In this document: positions 16,948 to 24,765 of the stretch, piece by piece | Position numbering within the stretch: the first letter of the stretch is position 1 | Layout of the letters: the number at the start of each line of letters is the position of its first letter | NCBI RefSeq assembly: GCF_037072025.1 | Contig: NZ_JAXHDD010000002.1 | Coordinates: 155,720 to 219,719, forward strand | From: Pseudogracilibacillus sp037072025 | Lineage (GTDB): Bacteria; Bacillota; Bacilli; Bacillales; Amphibacillaceae | Reading direction: 5' to 3' | Length of the DNA stretch: 64,000 nucleotides | Translations under genes and position numbers: made by a program | The notes under the pieces: model-generated | Database searches by the model: none | Seen by the model: only the letters and a program-made list of their open reading frames with translations | Told to the model about the DNA's origin: nothing

Positions 16948-17382
16948 TTATAATTCCTTCATTGCGATCCCCCTTAGTTTTCCAACAATGCGTTCCAATT
17001 CGTCTAACTCGTCTGATGAAAGTTTGCTGTAAATTTTATCTGCAATCTGCTGTTCAACATAATCTTGCTTAGAAAAATACTCCAATCCATTTTCATCTAA
17101 GGTTATGAAAACTTCACGTCGATTTTGTAGATTAATTTCCCGTTTGATATATCTATTCTTTTCTAACTTCGCTATTAATTGACTAACTGCACTAGAGCTA
17201 ATATTCATTTCAATCGCAATTTCACCAACCGTAATACGTTTTGATAAGTAGACAATATCTAATACAACCGCTTGTTGTGTTGTAATACCGCTATTTAAAT
17301 ATTGCTTATAATGTTTATATATCAAACGGTTTATGGTATATTCTGCTTCGTTAATGCGCTTAACCTGTTCATATAAGGACAA
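16948..17382 (-). CDS. MarR-family transcriptional regulator
   Basis: A 144-aa winged-helix repressor. The helix-turn-helix region (RITVGEIAIEMNISSSAVSQ) is followed by the recognition and wing segments (KLEKNRYIKREINLQNRR), the usual MarR layout, with dimerisation helices at both ends. It lies upstream of the serine hydrolase in the same direction. The start is preceded by a 30-bp palindrome and the downstream gene by a 12-bp palindrome with the same half-site, so autoregulation and control of the hydrolase are likely. The ligand is unknown. Confidence 0.85.
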   Translation of the reverse strand: MSLYEQVKRINEAEYTINRLIYKHYKQYLNSGITTQQAVVLDIVYLSKRITVGEIAIEMNISSSAVSQLIAKLEKNRYIKREINLQNRREVFITLDENGLEYFSKQDYVEQQIADKIYSKLSSDELDELERIVGKLRGIAMKEL

Positions 17383-17392
17383 AAGATCACCT

Positions 17393-17422
17393 GCTAATAT
17401 GTTAGATGTCTAATATATTAGC
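17393..17422. promoter_or_regulatory. MarR operator, 30-bp near-perfect palindrome
   Basis: GCTAATAT at 17393-17400 mirrors ATATTAGC at 17415-17422, and the core TTAGA-TG-TCTAA lies at 17402-17413. It covers the region just upstream of the marR-type start, as expected for an autorepressor site. Confidence 0.75.
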
Positions 17423-17504
17423 AAGTAATTTGTCGAACGTCAATCTTATATAAAAATGTCATAACATCAAGTATGTTCAATAATTATACAGGAGGTAAAA
17501 AGGC

Positions 17505-17562
17505 TGTCATTCATTGGTAAATATCTTGTCACTCATTGGTACAGATTATGTCATTGCTGGTA
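17505..17562. repeat. Three imperfect 14-15-bp direct repeats, 22-bp period
   Basis: TGTCATTCATTGGTA-like words begin at 17505, 17527 and 17549. Multiple short repeats of this kind occur at IS21-family ends (family knowledge), but no transposase of that family is present, so this is only a possible IS-end remnant. Confidence 0.4.
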
Positions 17563-17593
17563 CATTAGAGTGGCCGTAATCATTCTTTGTGAT

Positions 17594-17685
17594 AAAAAAT
17601 AATCCCTCATGTACTATAGATCACTAGCGTTGCATAAAAGAATTATAAATTAGTTAAGCATTTAATTTTTAATGCCCTAAATTTG
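17594..17685. repeat. IS-end repeat, copy 2
   Basis: Second copy of the 15411-15500 sequence in the same orientation. It lies at the 3' side of the minus-strand IS4-type transposase remnant. Confidence 0.7.
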
Positions 17686-17779
17686 ACTGATAATTCAGAT
17701 TGTAATCATTCGTTGCATCTTAGTAAAAAAAGTCAACGTGGTTATGAAGGTAGTCCTTTATCTACTTTTTGTAAATCAT

Positions 17780-18127
17780 TTAAAAAATAGAATCGTAGGT
17801 TAGATCATCCAAATGGTTAACATCTCCTGATTCATATTGTGCTAAAGTTTCTTCAAAGATACGTTGATGCTGAAGACTTCGCTGTCCTCTGGATGTTTGA
17901 TCGGTTTCTTTAATAACTTGGATATAGAGGATGTCAGTTTGTTTGACCAGCAATCGCTAATCAAATCCATCATTTCTAGTAAGAGCCCTTAATAACCTAG
18001 TTCTTGTTTGAGCAATAGGTTTAAGCAGTATGTAATCATAGCGATATAAATCTGATTGAATACAGTATTTTGTCTCTTACCGTAAAGCTTCTTCAAGACC
18101 AAATGTTGCTTTACCCACCAATTCATT
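17780..18127 (-). pseudogene. IS4-family transposase C-terminal remnant
   Basis: The minus strand from 18120 reads WWVKQHLVLKKLYGKRQNTV followed by FNQIYIAMITYCLNLLLKQE, the typical C-terminal region of IS4-type transposases (family knowledge). It then breaks down with stops and a frame change. The upstream DDE core is absent. Together with the end repeats on both sides of the hydrolase/MarR pair, it shows past transposition in this island. Confidence 0.75.
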
Positions 18128-18154
18128 TGCCGTATAAAAAGTGAGGTGACACAA

Positions 18155-18518
18155 TTGAAAGCTAAAAAAGTGTTAAGAGAAATTGAAGCAATGCATTATT
18201 GGGATGCTAGAGTATTAAAATTTGATTTCAAGTTTCTTTTGTGACGAAATAGCACTTGTGTTTGAGGATACAGACTTTAATGTTAAATTGTCATTTTTGG
18301 CATGTTCTAAATTTTCCTTCAATACCAGTGCAGAAGATAGAGAAAACCTTTTAAGAGAGTTAGCAAAATCACAAATTTCTTATTTTCTCCAAGATATAGA
18401 GGTTGTCGATGTCCAAAGTGAAGGACACCTTTTACTGAACTGTAAAATCTTAATGCTCCCTCTTAACGTTGAGATAGTATGTAATTCAATTTCAATTGAA
18501 AAGCTAAATTTGTGCTAG
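18155..18518 (+). pseudogene. Frameshifted small gene, probable orphan immunity protein
   Basis: GTGAGGTGA precedes a TTG start at 18155 that reads KAKKVLREIEAMHYWDARVL and then stops. Shifting by one base near 18222-18235 continues as SSFFCDEIALVFEDTDFNVK to 18518. Joined, this gives about 120 residues resembling small beta-rich immunity proteins of LXG loci in size and style, but the family name is not certain. It is followed by a terminator similar to those after the PoNi genes, which supports membership in the toxin island. A single-base error or mutation disables it. Confidence 0.6.
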
Positions 18519-18520
18519 AA

Positions 18521-18555
18521 CCTTGACTGGCTTAGATGCCTTTCAAGGCTTTTTT
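18521..18555 (+). terminator. Terminator related to the PoNi-unit terminators
   Basis: CCTTGA pairs with TCAAGG around an inner GGC/GCC stem, then CTTTTTT. The surrounding words (ACCTTGA..GG...CCTTTCAAGG) resemble the repeated terminators at 7669, 9327 and 11421, suggesting common descent. Confidence 0.7.
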
Positions 18556-18644
18556 GTGAGGCTAACAAGTACTGATTAAACAATACTTTTCCTAGAAAGT
18601 GGAGATATCTCCTGCCGAGCAAGGCACGGTGGCAGTTGAATTTA

Positions 18645-18707
18645 GCCATCGCAAAAGTTCTAGACCTTGATGATTCAAGTCTCTGAGATAATAATCATTA
18701 TCTGTAA
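18645..18707 (+). pseudogene. Fourth PoNi scrap
   Basis: Reads AIAKVLDLDDSSL, a stop codon, then DNNHYL. This matches AIAKILELDDSSLKDNNHYP in the intact PoNi proteins, with Lys changed to a stop. It is an isolated relic of another PoNi gene at the right edge of the island. From 18710 to 19020 I see no gene or clear signal except a lone TTGACA at 18960. Confidence 0.7.
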
Positions 18708-19032
18708 AAGGCTACCAAATAACTCATTTAGTCCCAAGGTTTTAGTTTTTTGGATCAATGAATCGAGATGGTCGAATATCGTTACAAATTTTGTGTTTGG
18801 TTTGGTTCAAGCCATTCAGATTTTTTTCTGAAGCTGCTATGCTAGTAAAGACATCCAGTCCTCTTCAACTTTTATGTTATTCAAAATGTGAATGAAAGCG
18901 TTATCTACATTTAACACGATGTCCAATGTAATATGAGTAAAGTGAATGTATTATATATGTTGACATAATAAAAAGGCTTTATTTTCAAGTCACTCAAGAT
19001 TGTTTTATGAGAGTAATAGGGAGGTGAAATAC

Positions 19033-19170
19033 TTGTTTAACTTACCGGCAGAGACTTTTTGGTTAATCCTTCCTTGGCCTTTTATATGGTTAGGGTTAGC
19101 GACTATTATTTATTTTAAAATGAAAAAAGTCGACGATGAAGAGGAACGCTTGGAAAAAATCAATAAATAA
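19033..19170 (+). CDS. Small membrane protein, symporter accessory type
   Basis: A 45-aa protein from TTG 19033 with GGGAGGTG about 8 bases upstream. It has one hydrophobic segment (ETFWLILPWPFIWLGLATII) followed by a charged tail rich in Lys and Glu. It lies 26 bases before a sodium:solute symporter gene. Small one-helix proteins in front of SSS symporters are a known arrangement, thought to assist the transporter (family knowledge). The gene is short, but its ribosome binding site and context make it convincing. Confidence 0.7.
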   Translation: MFNLPAETFWLILPWPFIWLGLATIIYFKMKKVDDEEERLEKINK

Positions 19171-19196
19171 AAATTCAAGGTCGGAGGCCATTGAAC

Positions 19197-20795
19197 ATGA
19201 AATTAGATGGTATTATTTTTGTTATTTATTTGGGAGTATTACTAGGAATCGGTATTTGGTTTTCCCGTAAATCTTCTGAATCAACAGAACAATACTTATT
19301 GGGCGGACGTTCCCTAGGACCGGCTGTTACAGCAATGACAATGCAAACGACTGCTATGAGTGGGTTTATGTTTATGGGTGCTCCAGCGATGGCTTTTCAA
19401 TACGGGTGGTATGCAGTTTGGTACGCAATAGGTGATGCCGGAGGATCAATCATTAACCTTTCAGTACTAGGAAAAAGAATGAGAAGGATGTCCGAGAAAC
19501 TAGGAGCACTGTCTCCAATTGAATACTTAGAAAAACGATTTGAACATGCAAGCGTACGTGTTATAGGCTCTCTTATTGCCATAGTATTTTTATTTGGTTA
19601 CGTTTGTGCTCAATTCATTGCTGCTGGTAAAGCGTTGTCGACTTTAACGGGGTTCTCTTATGAAGTTTCATTACTAATTGGAATTAGTGTCATTTTAATC
19701 TATACAGTTGCAGGTGGATACTTAGCGGTGGCATACACCTCTTTTGTACAAGGTTTAATAATGGTTACTGGTGTTATTGGGATAGGTGTTCTTGCTTATT
19801 TTTATGTAGGTGGTTTATCAGGATTGAATGCATCACTTGCTGAAATTGATCCAACTTATTTAAGTATTTGGGGGAAGGATCTAGCATTTTATGGTCAATG
19901 GGGTGTGGTTTTAGGGGCAATACTTATTTATTCTATAGGATACATGGGACTCCCTCATGTTGTTGTACGCCATATGTCAATGAAAAGTACAAAGACCGTT
20001 AAAGGTGCCGTTCTAATTAGTGCTGTATGGAATCAATTCTTTATTTTTGTACCTTATATTTTAGGAATGATAGGCATTATTTTATTACCGACCATTGCAG
20101 ATCCAGAAATGGTTATAACCGAATTAGCTTATACCTTATTCCCGGGAATCTTCGCAGCAATTTTACTGTCTGCAATAATGTCTGCTGTTATGTCAACAGC
20201 CGACTCCATATTAATGCAAGCCGGTTCCATATTGTCACGTGATATTTTTCAACGTTTTATAAACAAAAATGCAAGTCAAAAAACAATGGTTCTTGTGTCA
20301 AGGTTATGCATTTTAGCGGGTGGAATTGTAGGTGTTATTGTAGCCATCTATGAGCCGCCTTCAGTTTTTGCTCTTGTTATTTTTGCTTTTGGAACATTAG
20401 GAAATAGTTTTTTAGTTCCTTATGTGGCTTCAGTTTATTCGAAAAAGGCTAATTATGTTGGTTGTCTAATGGCTATGATTGGCGGAGCGACAACAAATAT
20501 CTTGTGGACATCGTTGAATTTTGAATCAATAACGGGTCTTCATCCATTTTTGGCTGGGTTAATTATATCGATTTTAGGAATGATTATCGGAAGTAAAATC
20601 GGGCCGAAACCATCTAAGGAAATAGAAGAAGTATTTGAAGAATCAAGATTTCCACGATTGTTTTCGAAAGAGTTTGATAAAAATATCACTCGTGATTTAG
20701 CTCCTGAGGCTAATCGTATTTCTAAGTTTTTACGAGAGGAAGTCAAACAAGTAAGGGGAATTAACCATGACGATGGTTTTTACACAAGAACTTGA
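19197..20795 (+). CDS. Sodium:solute symporter (SSS family)
   Basis: A 532-aa protein with about 13 membrane segments. ATG 19197 is preferred because GGAGG lies at 19183-19187; a TTG at 19191 is too close. The N-terminus (SRKSSESTEQYLLGGRSLGP) is the SSS signature after helix 1, and YTVAGGYLAVAYTSFVQGL is the conserved SSS motif in helix 5-6. An extended cytosolic C-terminus follows the last helix. It overlaps the next gene by 29 bases. The context with an aminotransferase and a semialdehyde dehydrogenase suggests uptake of an amino acid, beta-alanine or a related carboxylate, which is inference. Confidence 0.85.
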   Translation: MKLDGIIFVIYLGVLLGIGIWFSRKSSESTEQYLLGGRSLGPAVTAMTMQTTAMSGFMFMGAPAMAFQYGWYAVWYAIGDAGGSIINLSVLGKRMRRMSEKLGALSPIEYLEKRFEHASVRVIGSLIAIVFLFGYVCAQFIAAGKALSTLTGFSYEVSLLIGISVILIYTVAGGYLAVAYTSFVQGLIMVTGVIGIGVLAYFYVGGLSGLNASLAEIDPTYLSIWGKDLAFYGQWGVVLGAILIYSIGYMGLPHVVVRHMSMKSTKTVKGAVLISAVWNQFFIFVPYILGMIGIILLPTIADPEMVITELAYTLFPGIFAAILLSAIMSAVMSTADSILMQAGSILSRDIFQRFINKNASQKTMVLVSRLCILAGGIVGVIVAIYEPPSVFALVIFAFGTLGNSFLVPYVASVYSKKANYVGCLMAMIGGATTNILWTSLNFESITGLHPFLAGLIISILGMIIGSKIGPKPSKEIEEVFEESRFPRLFSKEFDKNITRDLAPEANRISKFLREEVKQVRGINHDDGFYTRT

Positions 20796-21249
20796 GTTTC
20801 CTGAGCATCAGGTTGAGAGGTTAATGAAAGGCTTAGAAAAACAATCAACGATCAAAGTAGAAAATATGGTTTATTATCCGTATTATTTTTTCGAGTTTGA
20901 TGTGTCGGTTAAAACAGTTGTAGGATTACAAGGAAAGACCGCGTGTACAGTGGATGCTTTGGATGGAAAATGTGCTCTAGTAGACGTGTTTCCTCAATTG
21001 ATTCAATATGAGATTGAACAAGATTTTCAACTAGAAATAGTCATAGCTGAAAATGAGGCTAAGAAAGCCGCAAAGTATTTTATTTCTGAAAATATTTCCA
21101 AGAAAGTGAAGTTTCTAAAAGTACCTAAAATAAAATTTTCATCCAAAACACTTTATTACCGTCCTTTTTGGCTTATTAGCTTAACTAAATATAAAGAACA
21201 GTCACTAATAATAGTAGATGCAATTAGTGGAAATTACCATCCATTATAA
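20767..21249 (+). CDS. Hypothetical protein cotranscribed with the SSS symporter
   Basis: A 160-aa soluble alpha/beta protein whose ATG lies inside the end of the symporter gene, with AAGGGGA upstream. YYPYYFFEFDVSVKTVVG and the CTVDALDGKCALVD segment suggest two strands around a short loop with paired Cys residues (around 59 and 67). I do not recognise the family. The overlap implies translational coupling and perhaps a regulatory or accessory role for the symporter. The following 268 bases before the aminotransferase hold no other gene. Confidence 0.65.
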   Translation: MTMVFTQELEFPEHQVERLMKGLEKQSTIKVENMVYYPYYFFEFDVSVKTVVGLQGKTACTVDALDGKCALVDVFPQLIQYEIEQDFQLEIVIAENEAKKAAKYFISENISKKVKFLKVPKIKFSSKTLYYRPFWLISLTKYKEQSLIIVDAISGNYHPL

Positions 21250-21517
21250 ATGTACTCATCTACTTTAGTAACAGAAGGTCTATAGACCAAAAATGATGAC
21301 AAATTAAAAAATAAATGATAAGTGTGTGTTTTATTCTGTAAGAAGCTTATTGAATATAGTAAACGCTGTGGGGAATATTGGAAGAAGTATACTGTATGAT
21401 GATAAATGGCTTCTTAACGTTAAATGGGGAAGAATATCTTTTTACATTTTGTCTAATGGCTAAAATGAAAAACAATATATCATAATATGTAAGGTGAATA
21501 GAGAGGAGCGTAGTAAA

Positions 21518-22861
21518 TTGATCACAAATACAGATGATTTATCAAAAAAGGATGAACAGTATGTATGGCATGCCGTTAAGCCATTTAACCCTGAGTCAAC
21601 CATTATCGCAGAAGAAGCAAGCGGGGCTTGGATAACGGATATAGATGGGAATAAATATTTGGATGCCATGGCTGGTCTTTGGTGTGTAAATACTGGTTAT
21701 GGACGAGATGAACTTGCGGAAGTGGCTTATGAACAATTGAAGAAAATGGCATATTTTCCCCTATCTCAAAGTCATGTACCCGCAATTAAACTCGCCGAGA
21801 AGTTAAATGACTGGCTAGAAGACGAGTATGTTATTTTCTTTTCTAACAGCGGTTCCGAAGCGAATGAAACAGCATTTAAAATTGTACGACAATATCACCA
21901 CCATAAAGGAGAAACGGGAAGGCATAAGTTTATTTCACGATACCGTGGATATCATGGTAATTCAATGGGAGCACTGGCTGCAACTGGTCAGGCACAAAGA
22001 AAGTATATGTATGAACCGCTTGCTGGAGGGTTTATTCATGTGACTCCTCCCGATATATACCGAAGTCCATATAAAGGAACTTTGGAAGAGCAAAGTTTAG
22101 CTGCTGCGGACGAAATCGATCGTGTGATGACATGGGAATTAAGTGAAACAGTTGCAGGTGTAATTATGGAACCGTTTATTACCGGTGGTGGAGTTATTAT
22201 CCCACATGAAAGTTACTTGCCACGCGTAAGGGAGATTTGTGATAAGCATGGTGCACTGTTAATTCTAGATGAGGTAATTTGTGGTTTTGGGCGAACAGGT
22301 AAAAAATTTGGCTTCCAGCATTCAGGAATAAAGCCTGATATTGTGACGATGGCTAAAGGGATTACAAGCGGCTATCTTCCCCTTGCTGCAACGGCTGTCA
22401 GAAAGGAAGTTTATGATCAATTTAAAGGAAAAGGTGAATATGACCATTTCCGACATGTCAGTACGTTTGGCGGAAATCCGGCCGCATGTGCTCTGGCGAT
22501 AAAGAACATGGAAATATATGAAAATGAGAATCTAATTGAACGCTCCGAAATGATGGGGAAAAGGTTAAAAGAGAGATTGTTAGATTTGGAAAGTCACCCT
22601 AATGTTGGTCATATAAGAGGAAAAGGATTACTCATCGGCATTGAACTTGTAGAAGATAAAAAGACGAAGCAACCTGCAGATGTTGAAAAAGTGAATAGTA
22701 TTATTGGATTCTGTAAAGAAAATGGACTGATTATTGGCAAGAACGGGGATACGGTGGCTGGATTTAATAATATTATCGCTTTAAGCCCGCCTCTAAATTT
22801 AACGAACGATGATCTAGACTTTATTGTAACAACTTTAAAAAAGGCTTTTGCTAAATTGTAA
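21518..22861 (+). CDS. Class III (omega) aminotransferase, beta-alanine:pyruvate type
   Basis: A 447-aa PLP enzyme. TTG 21518 is chosen as start because GAGAGGAG lies 9 bases upstream; the GTG at 21494 has no such site. FSNSGSEANETAFK marks the phosphate-binding region, ILDEVICGFGRTG contains the PLP-contacting Asp, and MAKGITSGYLPL contains the Schiff-base Lys. These fit the class III family of omega-amino acid:pyruvate aminotransferases. With the downstream semialdehyde dehydrogenase it would convert beta-alanine to malonate semialdehyde and then acetyl-CoA. Taurine or GABA-type substrates are alternatives. Confidence 0.85.
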   Translation: MITNTDDLSKKDEQYVWHAVKPFNPESTIIAEEASGAWITDIDGNKYLDAMAGLWCVNTGYGRDELAEVAYEQLKKMAYFPLSQSHVPAIKLAEKLNDWLEDEYVIFFSNSGSEANETAFKIVRQYHHHKGETGRHKFISRYRGYHGNSMGALAATGQAQRKYMYEPLAGGFIHVTPPDIYRSPYKGTLEEQSLAAADEIDRVMTWELSETVAGVIMEPFITGGGVIIPHESYLPRVREICDKHGALLILDEVICGFGRTGKKFGFQHSGIKPDIVTMAKGITSGYLPLAATAVRKEVYDQFKGKGEYDHFRHVSTFGGNPAACALAIKNMEIYENENLIERSEMMGKRLKERLLDLESHPNVGHIRGKGLLIGIELVEDKKTKQPADVEKVNSIIGFCKENGLIIGKNGDTVAGFNNIIALSPPLNLTNDDLDFIVTTLKKAFAKL

Positions 22862-22885
22862 AAATATTGAATGGAAGTGATTGTT

Positions 22886-24349
22886 TTGACTACAAAAGTT
22901 GCTAGAAAAATTAAAAATTTTATCGGCGGAGAATGGGTGGATGCAAAGACAGATAAATTGGAGCCAGTCTATAATCCGGCAACTGGAGAGGTGATTGCCG
23001 AAGTTCCAATTTCAACAAAAGAGGAACTCGATAATGCAGTAAAGGTCGCTGCCGAAACGTTCGAAACATGGAAGGAAGAGCCAGTTCCAAAACGAGCAAG
23101 AATTTTGTTTAAATATCAACAATTACTCATAGATCATTGGGATGAATTAGCTAGATTAATAACAAAAGAGAATGGTAAAAACTTTGAGGAGGCTCATGGA
23201 GAAGTTTTGCGTGGCATTGAATGTGTAGAATTTGCTGCTGGATCCCCTTCTCTTATGATGGGAGAACAACTTCCTTCTATTGCTCAAGGATTAGAGTCAG
23301 GCGTGTATCGTTATCCAATCGGTGTAATTGGTGGAATTACCCCATTTAACTTTCCAATGATGGTTCCGACATGGATGTTTCCGATGGCAATTGTAACCGG
23401 TAATACCTTTGTGTTAAAGCCGTCTGAACGGACGCCTCTTTTAGCAAATCGATTGGCAGAGTTGCTTGTAGAAGCTGGTTTACCTAGAGGTGTGTTTAAT
23501 ATCGTCCATGGTGCTCATGATGTTGTAAATGGAATGCTCGATCATGAAGACATTGCCGCAATTTCTTTTGTAGGCTCTCAACCAGTTGCAGAATATGTAT
23601 ATAAGCGAGGAACAGCAAATCTGAAACGCGTTCAGGCACTTGCTGGTGCTAAAAACCATTCGATCGTTTTAAAGGATGCTAATTTGGATCATGCTAGTAC
23701 GGAGGTCTTAAAGGCTGCATTTGGTTCTGCAGGTGAGCGGTGTATGGCTTGCTCTGTCGTAGCTGTAGAAGAATCGGTTGCAGATGAGTTTATATCGCAA
23801 CTAGTTGCAAAAGCAAATGAGATTAAAATAGGAAATGGTTTAGATGAAGGCATTTTTTTAGGACCTGTCATTCGTGATTCACATAAGGAAAGAACATTAC
23901 ATTATATTGAAATAGGAGAAAAAGAAGGCGCAACACTAATTCGGGATGGTAGAAAAGACAAGAGTGCTCAAGAAGGCGGATATTTCGTCGGACCGACTAT
24001 TTTCGATCATGTGACAAGTGAAATGAAAATTTGGCAAGACGAAATTTTCGCTCCTGTATTATCAATAAGCCGAGTAAAAAACTTAGATGAAGCAATCAAA
24101 TTAACGAATAAATCTAATTTCGCAAATGGATCTTGTATATTTACAAATAACGGTGGAAGTGTAAGAACATTTAGGGAAAATATCGATGCTGGAATGTTAG
24201 GTGTTAATATTGGCGTCCCTGCCCCAATGGCATTTTTCCCATTCTCGGGATGGAAAGATTCATTCTATGGAGACTTGCATGCAAATGGCAAAGATGGTTT
24301 ACAATTTTATACAAGAAAGAAAGTAGTAACAGGAAGATGGGTTGAATAA
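22886..24349 (+). CDS. CoA-acylating (methyl)malonate-semialdehyde dehydrogenase
   Basis: A 487-aa aldehyde dehydrogenase of the MMSDH/IolA group. TTG 22886 is preferred because GGAAGTGA lies just upstream and the product then begins TTKVARKIKNFIGGEW, like its relatives; the ATG at 22871 lacks a ribosome binding site. TPFNFPMMVPTWMFPMAIVTG and GSAGERCMACSVV (catalytic Cys, no general-base Glu motif of ordinary ALDHs) are diagnostic of the CoA-dependent group. It would make acetyl-CoA from malonate semialdehyde or propionyl-CoA from methylmalonate semialdehyde. It is cotranscribed with the aminotransferase and followed by a strong terminator. Confidence 0.9.
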   Translation: MTTKVARKIKNFIGGEWVDAKTDKLEPVYNPATGEVIAEVPISTKEELDNAVKVAAETFETWKEEPVPKRARILFKYQQLLIDHWDELARLITKENGKNFEEAHGEVLRGIECVEFAAGSPSLMMGEQLPSIAQGLESGVYRYPIGVIGGITPFNFPMMVPTWMFPMAIVTGNTFVLKPSERTPLLANRLAELLVEAGLPRGVFNIVHGAHDVVNGMLDHEDIAAISFVGSQPVAEYVYKRGTANLKRVQALAGAKNHSIVLKDANLDHASTEVLKAAFGSAGERCMACSVVAVEESVADEFISQLVAKANEIKIGNGLDEGIFLGPVIRDSHKERTLHYIEIGEKEGATLIRDGRKDKSAQEGGYFVGPTIFDHVTSEMKIWQDEIFAPVLSISRVKNLDEAIKLTNKSNFANGSCIFTNNGGSVRTFRENIDAGMLGVNIGVPAPMAFFPFSGWKDSFYGDLHANGKDGLQFYTRKKVVTGRWVE

Positions 24350-24358
24350 AATGTTCTG

Positions 24359-24384
24359 AACGCACAGTGAAAACTGTGCGTTTT
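24359..24384 (+). terminator. Terminator after the semialdehyde dehydrogenase
   Basis: A perfect stem (AACGCACAGT and complement) with a GAAA tetraloop and a TTTT run. Confidence 0.9.
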
Positions 24385-24403
24385 CATATGAAGAGACGCT
24401 TGG

Positions 24404-24530
24404 AAACATGCATAGAGGCTGTGAAAGATGCATAGTTGCTCATCCATGATCATGATGCCTAAGTCGCTGGAAAAGATGCGAAGTAGCTCAGCGAAGATGT
24501 TTAGTGGCTAAAAAAGATGCTTAGTCGCAT
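24404..24530. repeat. Degenerate short tandem array (GATGCnTAGTnGCT word, about 20-bp period)
   Basis: GATG-starting words recur at 24427, 24454, 24475, 24496 and 24516, usually followed by TAGT-n-GC. It is noncoding and sits between two convergent genes. Arrays with different words but similar period occur at 32560 and 40361. Confidence 0.6.
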
Positions 24531-24555
24531 TTCAAATTTAAAGGTTTCATTAAAA

Positions 24556-24713
24556 GTGCGTGTTCAAAAAGGAGGATAAAAAGGATCAAGAAGTTCGAGG
24601 CGGCGCAGCTCCCGTCAGCGGAATGTATGCATTTAGATACATGAGTAGCGGAGAAACAAGCATTCGTGCGAAATTCGCAGTGTGATTTTTACCGGACTTT
24701 TTGAACATCCTCT
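24556..24713. mobile_element. MITE-like element, copy A (158 bp)
   Basis: The ends carry related inverted repeats (TGTTCAAAAAG, then a variable 4-5 bases, then TAAAAA). The interior (AAGTTCGAGGCGGCGCAGCT and ATGTATGCATTTAGATACAT) is found inverted at 47661-47903. There is no coding capacity. It is probably a non-autonomous repeat that is multi-copy in this genome. Confidence 0.75.
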
Positions 24714-24715
24714 AA

Positions 24716-24758
24716 AAAATAAAAACTGTCCCAAATGTCATGTGATGTTGGGACAGTT
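24716..24758 (-). terminator. Terminator of the acyl-CoA ligase gene
   Basis: An 11-bp stem (AACTGTCCCAA and complement) with a 13-base loop; on the minus strand it is followed by a TTTTTATTTTTTA tract. Confidence 0.85.
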
Positions 24759-24765
24759 AATTCGA

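Noticed and set aside
15411..17685. CRISPR-like interpretation of repeated intergenic sequences
   Set aside because: Only two 90-bp copies 2 kb apart with genes between; no spacer array and no cas genes. The 20-bp arrays elsewhere have no constant repeat plus unique spacer structure.
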